Part shown: positions 51,045 to 60,622 of the stretch, piece by piece | How positions within the stretch are numbered: the first letter of the stretch is position 1 | Layout of the letters: every line of letters begins with the position of its first letter | Origin: Primula veris | Taxonomy: Eukaryota; Streptophyta; Magnoliopsida; Ericales; Primulaceae | DNA: 64,000 bases | Direction of reading: 5' to 3' | NCBI GenBank assembly: GCA_963682055.1 | Contig: OY821749.1 | Location: 2,778,336 to 2,842,335 of the forward strand | Made by a program: the position numbers and the translations under genes | The notes under the pieces: model-generated | The model's input: the letters and a program-made list of their open reading frames with translations, nothing else | The model's database searches: none | Told to the model about the DNA's origin: nothing

Positions 51045-51246
51045 TGTTGTAAGATTATTGGACTCTTGGGCTTTTACTTAATGGGCCCAGATGGGCTTGT
51101 AACCCTAACCCTCTATCTATATAAAGAGGGCTAGGGGTCTTGTATTTGACATTCCATTCATATTCATTCATAATAAAAGACTATACTGTTCCCCCTCTCT
51201 CTCTACTTCTGTCTCCCTAAATACATAGCTAATATGTTACACAACA
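51045..51246 (+). repeat. 3' LTR
   Basis: Identical to the 5' LTR wherever I compared them, 202 bp. Its TATA motif lies around 51113-51130, in the same orientation as the PPR gene that starts 95 bp after the LTR. Confidence 0.95.
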
Positions 51247-51340
51247 AAAAGTAAATTTTATCAATTATTTAGCTATTTATATTTTCCCGCTATCTCTATA
51301 TCCACACAAATCTGGTAAATTAGTTTGTGAGAATAGAAAC

Positions 51341-53560
51341 ATGTTATTAATAATACCCAAAACCCCAATAAAAAATTGGGTCTTTTGCCATTCTCACACA
51401 CAACACTCTTTTAATCACACTAATTCCTTTGTTTTCTTCAAAAAAAATTCAGTTAGTTTTAATGTAGTTTCATATATCAAAACCCAAATTCCCGATTCGC
51501 TTTCTCGGACCTTAAATGAATCCGTTACGGAATATGATATCGAAATCCGCAAGTTTTGTGATGTGGGTAACTTAGAAAAAGCCATGAATTTGGTTACCCA
51601 ATCGAAAAGATCGAATCTTGAGGTCGCAACTTATTGCGCATTGTTGCAGCTTTGTGCTGAGCTCAAATGTCTTAAGACTGGTGTTAAAATCCACGTAATT
51701 ATTAAATCAAATGGCGTTGAAATCGGTAGTGTTTTGGGTTCGAAGCTCGTGTTTATGTATGTAACTTGTGGGGATTTGAGGGAAGGGAAAAGGGTTTTCG
51801 ATAGTATTGCGAATGAAAAGGTTTTTCTTTGGAATATGATTATAAACGAGTACGCGAAAAATGGTTTTTATGATGAGGGTATTGATTTGTATAGTAAAAT
51901 GCAATGTTTCGGTGTAGGACCGAATTCTTATACTTTTAGTTCTGTTTTAAAGTGTTTTTCTGGTGAAGGGAATGTAATTGAAGGCGAAAGGGTTCATGGG
52001 TATCTAGTGAAATTGGGTTTTAGTAATGCTGATGTAATAGTTGTGAATTCTTTAATAGCTTTTTATTTCAAATGTGGATGTGCCGAGAGTGCTTTTAAGG
52101 TGTTTGGTGAAATGGGTGAGAAAGATGTAATAACATGGAATTCGATGATTAGTGGATTTGTGGCGAACAAGTTAGCTGAAAAGGGTGTAAGAATTTTTGT
52201 ACAAATGCTAATTTTGGGGATTAAAGTGGATTTGGTTACGATGCTTAGTGTTGTTACAGCTTGTGTTAGTATAGGCATTGTGTTATTGGGTAGAGCTGTT
52301 CATGCATATGCGATAAAATTCGGGCTTGAAAATGATGCAAGCTTTAAGAACAGTGTAGTAGATATGTATTCCAAATGTGGCGACATTGATTCTGCAACTC
52401 GAGTTTTTGAAACCATGGATGAAAAATGTGTTGTGTCGTGGACTACGATGATTTCGGGATATGTTAAACATGGGTTATCGGATAAAGCAATGCTACTATT
52501 TGATGATATGAGAAAAGAAGGGATTAAGTTGGATCCTTTTATTGTTACGAGTGTTCTTCATGCGTGTGCTTGTGTTGGCTCGTTGGAAAAAGGTAAAGAA
52601 GTGCACAATTACATCAAGGATAATCATATGCACTTAAATTTATCTGTTTCTAATGCTCTCATGGACATGTATGCAAAATGTGGGAGCATGGAAGAAGTTC
52701 ATTTGATATTCTCTCAGATGACTACAAAAGATATATTATCATTTAATACTTTAATTGGAGGTTACTCGAAAAACAATTTTCCCAATCGTGCACTTTATTT
52801 GTTCAAAGAAATGCAACGACAACTAAAACCTGATGGTGTTACAATGGCATGTGTACTTCCAGCTTGTGCTAGTCTTCGGGATTTAGATGGAGGTAGAGAA
52901 ATTCACTGTCACGTATTGAGAAATGGGATTAAGGGAGGTATATTTGTTGATAATGCACTTGTTGATATGTATGCGAAATGTGGTGCTTTAGATGCAGCAA
53001 GGTCATTGTTTGATATTATTTCAAGAAAAGACTTGGTCTCGTGGACGGTTATGATTTCTGGTTATGCAATGAATGGTGAAGGAAATGAAGCTATTTCTAC
53101 CTTTAACGAGATGAAGAAAAGAGGTATTGAGCCCGATGAATGTTTTTTTCTATCTACATTATATGCTTGTAGCCATTCAAGATTGGCTGATGTGGGTTGG
53201 AGATTCTTTAATATCATGAGAAGTGTTTGCAATATAGAGCCGAAATATGAACACTATGCTTGTATGGTGGAACTTTTTTCCAAATCGGGGAAATTATCAA
53301 TGGCGTATGAGTTCACTGAGAAAATGCCTATGAAGCCAGATGCTACAATTTGGGGTGTTTTGCTATGTGGATGTAAAATACACCATAATGTAAATTTGGC
53401 GGAAAAAGTAGCTGATCGTGTGTTCGAAATTGAGCCCGATAACATGAAATGCTATCTAACTTTAGCTGATATATATGCTGAGGATGAGAAGAGGGTAAAG
53501 GGGAGAAAGACTAGCCAGAAAATTAGTCGTAGCTTAAAGAAGAACCCTAGTTGGACTTAA
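51341..53560 (+). CDS. DOT4: DOT4-like PLS-type pentatricopeptide repeat protein, DYW domain lost
   Basis: An intronless 739-residue PPR protein with a run of P, L and S repeats (for example VVSWTTMISGYVKHGLSDKA, NALMDMYAKCGSMEE, DLVSWTVMISGYAMNGEGNEA) and an E motif (MPMKPDATIWGVLLCGC, NLAEKVADRVFEIEPDN). It closely follows Arabidopsis DOT4 (At4g18750), a plastid C-to-U editing factor, including the N-terminal block YCALLQLCAELKCLKTG. DOT4 continues from KKNPGCSWIEIKG into E+ and DYW domains; here LKKNPSWT is followed by a stop, and the region before it is scrambled (EKRVKGRKTSQKISRS). Without DYW it could bind RNA but would need a partner to edit. The N-terminus could be a transit peptide. 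The start is the first ATG after the LTR insertion; any original upstream promoter has been displaced by 7 kb. Confidence 0.88.
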   Translation: MLLIIPKTPIKNWVFCHSHTQHSFNHTNSFVFFKKNSVSFNVVSYIKTQIPDSLSRTLNESVTEYDIEIRKFCDVGNLEKAMNLVTQSKRSNLEVATYCALLQLCAELKCLKTGVKIHVIIKSNGVEIGSVLGSKLVFMYVTCGDLREGKRVFDSIANEKVFLWNMIINEYAKNGFYDEGIDLYSKMQCFGVGPNSYTFSSVLKCFSGEGNVIEGERVHGYLVKLGFSNADVIVVNSLIAFYFKCGCAESAFKVFGEMGEKDVITWNSMISGFVANKLAEKGVRIFVQMLILGIKVDLVTMLSVVTACVSIGIVLLGRAVHAYAIKFGLENDASFKNSVVDMYSKCGDIDSATRVFETMDEKCVVSWTTMISGYVKHGLSDKAMLLFDDMRKEGIKLDPFIVTSVLHACACVGSLEKGKEVHNYIKDNHMHLNLSVSNALMDMYAKCGSMEEVHLIFSQMTTKDILSFNTLIGGYSKNNFPNRALYLFKEMQRQLKPDGVTMACVLPACASLRDLDGGREIHCHVLRNGIKGGIFVDNALVDMYAKCGALDAARSLFDIISRKDLVSWTVMISGYAMNGEGNEAISTFNEMKKRGIEPDECFFLSTLYACSHSRLADVGWRFFNIMRSVCNIEPKYEHYACMVELFSKSGKLSMAYEFTEKMPMKPDATIWGVLLCGCKIHHNVNLAEKVADRVFEIEPDNMKCYLTLADIYAEDEKRVKGRKTSQKISRSLKKNPSWT

Positions 53561-53835
53561 CAAAACCTGAAAACAAATTTAGTCATCATAAATTAACCTA
53601 CTTCATATTCACTGGATGAAGAAGCGAGGTTTTCATTGAACGCGAGACTAGGTTTATATCATGGGGATGAAATGGAAAAGAAATCCTATGTTGGTGGGTG
53701 TAGTGAGTACTTGGCCGTCGGAATATTATACTGATGGCAAAATTAATTAATTTTCTTGTAAAGAGAGTTTGGAAGATCCAAGGTGGTTCCACCATTTCCA
53801 ACAATGGATGATAGTTCTTCTTAAGGTTAGCGGAC
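53561..53835 (+). pseudogene. Decayed DYW domain remnant of the DOT4-like gene
   Basis: Translated in mixed frames, DEMEKKSYVGGCSEYLAVGIL (split here: DEMEKKSYVG then GCSEYLAVGIL, about 53667-53730) mirrors the DYW HxE region, with the zinc-binding HSE changed to CSE. MAKLIN (from 53733) and FHHF (53787-53798) match the later MAKF and RFHHF motifs. The CGDCH zinc motif between them is deleted. So the DYW domain was once present and has decayed after the stop. Confidence 0.75.
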
Positions 53836-54534
53836 ATATTTTTTTCCATAGGCATTGATTATGATAGCTTTTGTTATGTTGATCTCCTTTTAATGAAAGA
53901 GGTTAAGCATGTCATATTGAATGTAGAATCTCATGCGCTGGCTTCTATATCCGTAGATATATCTTCTTGGTCTATGTAAGACAAAATTGTTAAAAAGTTG
54001 TAAGTAGAATATATACTTGACCAAATTCCAAGTAAACTTGCAAAGCGTGATAGGGGATGCTGAAATTTGCGGAAGTGTTTAAAGCTTAAACCTTTGCATC
54101 AGTGCTTTAAAACATCGTAAAAAAGACTACTTAATATCTTGAATGTCCATTATTGTGTGACTTGGAATTTTTGTCAAGATGATGTAAACTAGTCTAAGAG
54201 TTGATCAATCAATTCATTTTATGGTGTATGTTCTTAGTCACTAGGAGTAGTAGTTTGTGTATGTTGTTTAATCGTGTATATCTGCCTAAATCCAATTCTC
54301 ATATAGTGTTTTTTGGTAGAAAAATACCACCTCAACTGTTATTGTAAGAACCACCCCTTTTCGCCCCTATCTGAAAAACTCAATACCGTGAACTAACATA
54401 AGCATCCAACATCAAAACTACCAAGTCAATTGTATGAATTCTTTATTCAATATTTACGTTTTGGAAAGAAATTTACATTATTTAACTTCAAAAGTGAACC
54501 AATACTTGCAAGAGCTTTTTGCAATAAGATTGTT
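53836..54534. other. Intergenic between two convergent genes
   Basis: No gene seen. It must hold the 3' regions of the PPR gene and of the minus-strand LRR gene. Confidence 0.45.
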
Positions 54535-55287
54535 TCAGATAGAACAATTTGCTAGTAACATGACAAAAATAACGACAAGTATCCACACCGAAAGTAAGAT
54601 TGCCATGTTAGCAACAGCTCCATCATAAGGGGATGACGCATCAATGCTTTTTATTTTATCATCAATAAACTTATTATTCCCGAGGTTAAGGTTTCTTAAA
54701 TTCTTCATATCAGTTATGTAACTCGGTATATCCCCACATAATGAATTAGATTCCAAAGATAGAGTCTTTAGGCCAACCAAGTCTCTCAACGAATCAGGTA
54801 TTTTCCCCTTGAGCTGATTATTTGATAAATCTATGTAGGTAAGGTTTAAATTTCCCCAATTGTCTGGGAGAGACTCATTGAGATTTGAGTAGGAGATTGT
54901 TAGTTTTGTGAGGTTTCTTAAGTTTTCAAGGATGAGTGATAGAGGGGTGGAGTTAGTTTGTGAGTTGAATGGGCAGTTGATGAGTTCAAGGGCGGTGATG
55001 GTACCGAGATCTTGGAGGGAGGTGGAGGAGAGGGAGAGGTAGTAGGGGCAGTTGTGGAGGCCGATGGAGATTAGGTGGCGAAAAGGGAAAGAATCGTCGC
55101 ATACAACGCCTGGTATTGAGCAAGGGTTGGTGGTGGAGATTGGTATGTTCATGGTATGGAGGGCTCTGATTTGGTTAGGATGGAGGGGTGCTGAGGTGGC
55201 GATGTTGGCATAACGAAACCGAACCGAGGAAACTGCGGAAGCAGAGAGAAGGGAGATTAGGATGAGGAGGAGAGGCTTCATTGCCAT
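54535..55287 (-). CDS. RLP51: Short LRR receptor-like protein, RLP51/SNC2-like
   Basis: A single-exon protein of 250 residues. It has a signal peptide (MKPLLLILISLLSASAVSS), the cap block LHPNQIRALHTMNIP with CSIPGVVCDD, about four leucine-rich repeats (LTYIDLSNNQLKGKIPDSL, LKTLSLESNSLCGDIPSYI, LRNLNLGNNKF), then a C-terminal membrane helix (AILLSVWILVVIFVMLLA) and no kinase. The cap and repeats resemble Arabidopsis RLP51/SNC2 (At4g18760), an immune receptor-like protein next to DOT4. That protein is about 430 residues by memory; this one lacks repeats and the usual C-terminal cap. An ATG 36 bases further upstream lies inside TATA-like sequence, so the MAMK start was chosen; a TATA box sits at about 55351-55359. 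Confidence 0.8.
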   Translation of the reverse strand: MAMKPLLLILISLLSASAVSSVRFRYANIATSAPLHPNQIRALHTMNIPISTTNPCSIPGVVCDDSFPFRHLISIGLHNCPYYLSLSSTSLQDLGTITALELINCPFNSQTNSTPLSLILENLRNLTKLTISYSNLNESLPDNWGNLNLTYIDLSNNQLKGKIPDSLRDLVGLKTLSLESNSLCGDIPSYITDMKNLRNLNLGNNKFIDDKIKSIDASSPYDGAVANMAILLSVWILVVIFVMLLANCSI

Positions 55288-56286
55288 GGGAGAAGGAGGG
55301 AGAGAGTCCCTATATATTAACATACAAATGAAAATGAATGCAGGGTCTTATTATATAGTTTGTGTTTAAATTGCATTTTAAGTGAGGGAAGAATATGTAT
55401 TCCCACAGAATAAAAGCTTTGAGGAGCTTTGAGTGAAGGTATATAACAGCCATGATTTGTTTTCCATAGGATCATTGCAGCAGTTGAAATATGTACTTAG
55501 CTTTACGTACGACTTGTGTGGTTTCTCTTGATGGCTTGATCTAGATTCTAGACCTTACGTTCTTTAGTTCCGGAATGCAAATGTTGTAGTTTTATAATGC
55601 AATCATGTTTGAAAGTGGATTATTAAGGCAAGAAGCTTATGATTACTGAAGATTTTACCCAGTGTGAAAGCGAAACTTTGTTGCTGATTAGGTAATTTAG
55701 TTATGCTTTTTACGCGTAATATACGAAGTGCAGATTGATGTAGAAGTCTGATTGTCTCTACAGGTATAAAACCAGGAGGAACCTAAGAAATTAAAGAACC
55801 AACATAATCCTAATAAGGCTTCCAACCTTTTCGCAGTGAAGTTGATTTAAAAAGGATTAAGAATATGCTCCTATACTAAAAAAAGAAGGCTAAAATCGCC
55901 CATTTGTGAAGTATAAAATATTCATTACTTGGCTATGACCATGAAAGTACAGTTTTAGAACAAAAAGTTAACAAGTTACAAGGAAGGGCTAAATAGGTGG
56001 CCTTATAATATGGTTATCAAAATAAAAAAGGTGGCTTTAGAATATTGTTTATGCAAAACATTGAACTCAGTTCGCGGGAAAAGCATTAAAAAAGTGAGAT
56101 GTTCAATTTCATGATACAGCTGCATATATATTCTTGGTTGGTTTTAGTGATTCTGTCATTAACTCTCTAGAAAATTATTAATTTTAAGCATAGAAGGAAC
56201 TTCTTTATAAAAAAATTAAAAAAAATTGGTCATTTCCTTTTCCCAAGAGAGGCTTATTTGCTGGACTAATACTTTTTTGCTATTAT
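55288..56286. other. Intergenic, promoter side of the RLP51-like gene
   Basis: TTATATAG at 55351-55358 (minus TATATAATA) is a likely TATA box for the gene to the left. Nothing else recognised. Confidence 0.4.
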
Positions 56287-56523
56287 ATAGGCCTTGTTTG
56301 GTTGCATCTTTTGAGTGTGAGATTAGACTTCAAATCCCGTGAATCACACAAATAATGAGTTTGGATAAATTTACAAATGACTCTAAATTGGTGTATTTAA
56401 AAAGCCATGTGAGGATGGTATTGATAGTCCCGTGATTGATAGTCCAAACATGTTTTTGAGTACGACATATTCCGATAGGACTCATAATCCCGGGATTACC
56501 TATCCCGCAACCAAACGAGGCTT
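56287..56523. mobile_element. MITE with TTGTTTGGTTGC-type inverted ends
   Basis: The left end GGCCTTGTTTGGTTGCAT and the right end, reversed, AGCCTCGTTTGGTTGCGG match. Inside, AATCCCGTGAATC, GATAGTCCCGTGATT and AATCCCGGGATTACC continue inverted similarity. TIR type and size fit PIF/Harbinger or hAT MITEs. Similar ends occur at 2994-3200. Confidence 0.7.
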
Positions 56524-56800
56524 AGGAGTACTTATAACGGCAACAAAACTTTTCAAATAGATGAAACTAAGCCAGAACACAACTCCACCAATTAAGTGTT
56601 TGGTTTGGTTTGGTTTTGGTTTGCACGACTTAGTAGTTAGTAGCGGATACTTGATTCGGCTTATGCCACCAGAGTTTCAGGTTCATAATTGGTTAACTCC
56701 CAAAACACAACTTTTAGTGGTAAAACTTAAAGAGTTTTGGGTGCACTCTCTCTAAAGCGCCAGTTCTCTTATTCCTTCGATTTCTTATCTGCTTTCAAGT

Positions 56801-57311
56801 TTACGGCGACGTATTTCTATCATTCAACGGCGTCACTTTTACTTTGTCGGGAATACATTGCAATCTAAACTCGCTAGAAATAGATCTAGCATAAATAGCT
56901 AGATGATTTGCCGGTTTATTAAGCGATCTCGGGACCCAATCGAAACTCCAATTCATGTCATTTGTTAAGGAAAGTATGTCGGTGAGTATAACATTTATTT
57001 TCCATGGGATCACGTATTTTCTTTGTGCAACATGTTACAAGATTTATATTATCCGTCTCGAATTCAACATTTGTCCACTCATTTTCTTTTGTCATATAGC
57101 AAGCCATTCTAACCGTCCAAGTTTCGGCCATAATCGGAGAAGATCTCTTGAAACCGCCACCCCATAAGTCGATAATATCACCAAACTCGTCGTGAACAAT
57201 AACTCCTCCCACAACCCATTCACTAGTTTGTTTATACGAAGTATCGACATTAATTTTTAGTAAACTTGTTTGAGCTTTACTCCATTTTCCTTTATTACGC
57301 CAGTCACCCAT
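56801..57311 (-). pseudogene. RNase H (RVT_3) domain relic of a LINE
   Basis: The first frame (57311-56958) reads KWSKAQTSLLKINVDTSY, GGVIVHDEFGDIIDLWGGG and MAETWTVRMACYMTK; the second (57013-56801) reads WSFDWVPRSLNKPANHLA. Together they give the order of a plant LINE-type RNase H: the KINVD start, the AE block and the VPR-x-NKPANHLA end. One frameshift in 56958-57013 separates them. No reverse transcriptase lies next to it. It begins with an ATG, so a captured, expressed domain cannot be fully excluded. Confidence 0.75.
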
Positions 57312-58680
57312 ATTTTCCTACAACTTTTTAGTTGATACTGCTAAATATACTCTGAATCATATAGTTTTTTAGTTAATAATTTTTTTTTAGTTTTTTCATT
57401 TACTTGACAAAAAAAGAACTTGTTTTCTTCATTATATATTTTGTTTTTCTATCTTTTACAAACAACAATTGCTTTTATGAGATCAATTTTAAATTTAATG
57501 ATTTTCTTATTTGTACCAGTTTGAATTAATTTTTATTAGAAAAGAGTATAACAAACTAAAATTACGTTAAAACCATCAATTTAATATTGGTATAGAGAGA
57601 ATGATAAAGAGCCTGAGTTATTGTGGAAGTGTTAGTGGATAACTAATCTAATAAAGTGCAACTTTTTTGTTAAATTTGGCTAAAATTTTAGCTAGCCTGA
57701 TACAATTGCTCTTAAGCCAAAGTTTTATCTTGTTGAATAGTTAATATGAATTTAGCTTCTATTTTTGATAAACTTTTGTCCATTCTGAATTAGTTTGTAC
57801 TTCAAAAGCGCAAATCAAATCGAACTAACTGTTGATTATTGGCGGTTTTGTTTATTAAAGTCTGTCAAAGCTAAAACAAACCAAAACTAAACTGAATCTT
57901 TGTAATAGTTGTATAAGTTTTGCTGGTTTTATAGATGAAACCAAATGAAGATTGAGTAACAAAAGTTCAAGTTCCTCGAGAAGTAATCTTGGAAGTGATC
58001 TAAGACTTGAAGTTTTGGTACCATTGAATGAATTGCTCCGAATTCAGGATCGATTCGCCAGTTGATAATTGATCATGTAAATGAACGTTAATTTCACTTC
58101 TCATTCAAATAATTTGTAGTCGTGTAAAAGTTGCCGAGTTCGATCCATTTTACATATATTCAGCGAGAAATTACCAAGTTCTTCAATAAAACTGCCTCCC
58201 GATCCTTTCATATTATCGAATTTCGGACAACATTCATAGATTATTGGATCTTCCTTACACATTTTATTATGTCACAAAAGACTCCATGACAATTCTGGTG
58301 TAACTAATTTATTCATAGTGGACAATTAGATTGTAATGGATGAAGTACTTATATTCAGTCATAGCAATGCGATTTGATGGGATGGCAATAAGGAATAAAT
58401 TACTAAATAATCAAGGCATGTGAGTAGTGGGGTACGTTGAAATGTGACATGCCAACTAATTGAGTAATAACCAAACCATCACCAAACGATTACTACTAAG
58501 AAATTGACACCTTTTATTATTATTATTTCTAACATGCCACTTGAAAGTAAGGGCCACAACTCATAATGCCATAAACTCCATTCATAAATGACCGGAATTT
58601 TGGGATGCATTTTTGTTGGGATGAGGACACCTTAATTTTTTTTAGACAGCAGTGTATTTTGCTATGTTTTAAAAAAAATA
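57312..58680. other. Intergenic, nothing recognised
   Basis: AT-rich sequence without a supported gene or repeat. Confidence 0.45.
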
Positions 58681-59035
58681 TCAAACGATTAACACTACTG
58701 TAAATTTAGTTTATTATTATTTAAGGTATGTGATATATTAAAAATCTAACACATATTAATGAATATAAAAATATATATTCTAAAATTAATTCAAAATTAA
58801 AACTAAAAAATACTAAAAATATAGCACATGCTAATGAATCCAAAAATATCTATCAAAAAATTAATTTAAAATTAAAACAAAAAAATACTATTGGTTGACA
58901 CATCGTAAATAATAGTGAATTTTAGAATGAACGCCGAACGATTAACATTATCGTGAATCTAGTACACTATTATTTTGGTTATGTCACATACTAAAAATTT
59001 AACACTTTTTAATAAACCCAAAAATATACTAAATG
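58681..59035. repeat. Nested direct repeats
   Basis: AACGATTAACA-(C/T)TA..GT(A/G)AAT(T/C)TAGT opens two copies about 257 bp apart (58684 and 58941). Between them a 75-bp unit (CACAT-(A/G)-(T/C)TAATGAAT, ATTAAAAC(T/A)AAAAAATACTA) is itself repeated. Confidence 0.6.
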
Positions 59036-59619
59036 AATCCAATTGGGATGAGATTTTGCTGTCTTAAAAATTCAAGACATGTGTTGAATTTTTGTCTTGA
59101 ATTTTGTCTTGAATTTTTCAAGACAGACAAATCCTATCCGGAATTTTGGACGAGGGTTTGCTTGTGATTAATAAAATAAGCTGATTCCTAAGTTATAATT
59201 CCGATCAAACAATAAAAAACATAACACAAATTTACTGTAATAAATAAACTGTTCAAAGTTGAAAATTGTAACAAAGTGACAAGTCCTACAGCACCTAAAC
59301 AATAAACTTAAAAGGATATACTAACATGATCACAAATTTATTAAATTATATAGCAATGGCCGGCACAAACATTGATTTGCCATAAACGTTGGGGTTATTT
59401 ATTTGACCAGATTCTAAATTCATAACACAGTCAAAGATAAAAAAAAACAATAATCCTACAAATTAGAAGCTGAAAATGTCAAAGCATTGACCCGATGACT
59501 TTCCACAAATTTGTCATATGCAATGTTCTAGAGCAAAAATAGAATACCATCTTAACTAAGCTCAAAACGTGTTACATTTTACAAACAATTTTTCTATACA
59601 TTTAGATGATATACCTACA
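59036..59619. other. Intergenic, nothing recognised
   Basis: Near 59066-59125 a TTGAATTTT-TGTC motif repeats. No gene. Confidence 0.4.
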
Positions 59620-59859
59620 TGCTCCGTCCGTTCCTATTTAATTGTCTATTACGAAATTACGTACAATTTTGACCGGCCAATAACTTATATCAAAATTATC
59701 GGAATGAAAATTTTCAAAAGTTGATAATATAGTTCAAATGTTAAATTTTATGATTAGATTTTAAAAAAATTCATTTCGACAATTTTTATATAATTTATAA
59801 ACCGATCAAAATTGCACGTAGTTTCGTAAGGGACAATTAAATGGTAACGGATGGAGTAG
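59620..59859. mobile_element. Stowaway-like palindromic MITE
   Basis: The ends are GCTCCGTCCGTTCC and GGTAACGGATGGAGTA. The inner mirrored blocks are ACGTACAATTTTGACCGG / ACCGATCAAAATTGCACGTA and TATCAAAATTATCGGAATG / CATTTCGACAATTTTTATA. Confidence 0.85.
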
Positions 59860-59891
59860 AAAAAACAATATGGTTCGGCTCAAAAACTACT

Positions 59892-60130
59892 TACTCCGTG
59901 GTTGTTTAATTGTCCATTACGAAATTACGTGTAATTTTAATCGGTCAATAATTTGTATCAAAATTGTCGGAATGAATTTTTTTAAAAGTTAATCGATATA
60001 GTTTAAATGTTAAATTTTATGATTATATTTTTAAAAAATTTATTTCGATAATTTTAATACAAGTTATAAGCCGGTCAAAATTACACGTAGTTTCGTAATG
60101 GACAATTAGATGTGAACGGACAACAGAGTA
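59892..60130. mobile_element. Stowaway-like palindromic MITE, second of a pair
   Basis: Same layout as the copy 33 bp to its left: TACTCCGTGGTTGTTTAATTG at the start and GTGAACGGACAACAGAGTA at the end, with GTAATTTTAATCGGTC / GCCGGTCAAAATTACACGT inside. Confidence 0.85.
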
Positions 60131-60622
60131 GTTACAAAGTCTACAACAGCTAGGCATAGAAAAAAGCAAAAAGTTTTTTTTTTTATTCCATCCCATTACA
60201 AATTCTACTTTCCAGATAAAGCAATGAAACTTCATTTTGTGACCGTTAATAAAAATGAAAGCAAGCAATTCAATAAAATCTGATCATAAAATGAAAGCAG
60301 TCACTAATAAAATAAAAATTAAAAACAAGCAATTTAACAATATTTGGTAGAAAATGAAAGCAGCAACCACAAATTGAGCTAACAAACTACTAAAGAATTA
60401 AGAAAAATGAGACAAAATTTTATTTCTCAGCTTATACATACAGTAAAAAATATCCCACTTCATATTCTACTATCCAAATACAGCAATGAATCCTTAAAAA
60501 ATAACTTCTTATGAAACATTTGATCAAAAAAAGGCCAAAAAAAATTCATTGCAAAAATTAAGTAGAAAATTAAGCAGAATTAATATTAAAAAAAAAGTGT
60601 TAAAAAAAAACTGACAGTATTA
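60131..60622. other. 3' flank of the DUF1685 gene
   Basis: AT-rich, no gene. It probably holds the 3' untranslated region of the minus-strand gene. AAGCAAGCAATTCAATAAAAT-like motifs recur between 60260 and 60370. Confidence 0.4.

Larger units (their letters stand above)
44277..51246 (+). mobile_element. Complete non-autonomous Ty1-copia LTR retrotransposon (6,970 bp)
   Basis: Two identical-looking 202-bp LTRs bound a 6,566-bp interior. AAAAG is duplicated at 44272-44276 and 51247-51251. Protein traces come in the copia order: integrase (47800-48260), the linker with RIDVPVG (48560-48780), reverse transcriptase (49140-49600), then RNase H with GYTDAGYLSDPHKG (50040-50240). Stops and frameshifts break every part. 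The reverse transcriptase runs from GFA straight to FEMKDIGKT, so the segment that normally carries YVDD is gone. It cannot encode its own enzymes and must have been moved by a relative. The interior is crowded with short perfect inverted repeats. Confidence 0.93.

Noticed and set aside
44277..51246. CRISPR-like array suggested by regularly recurring CCTGTCG motifs
   Set aside because: Plant nuclear DNA, irregular spacing, and the motif is the loop of self-complementary stems, not a direct repeat with spacers.
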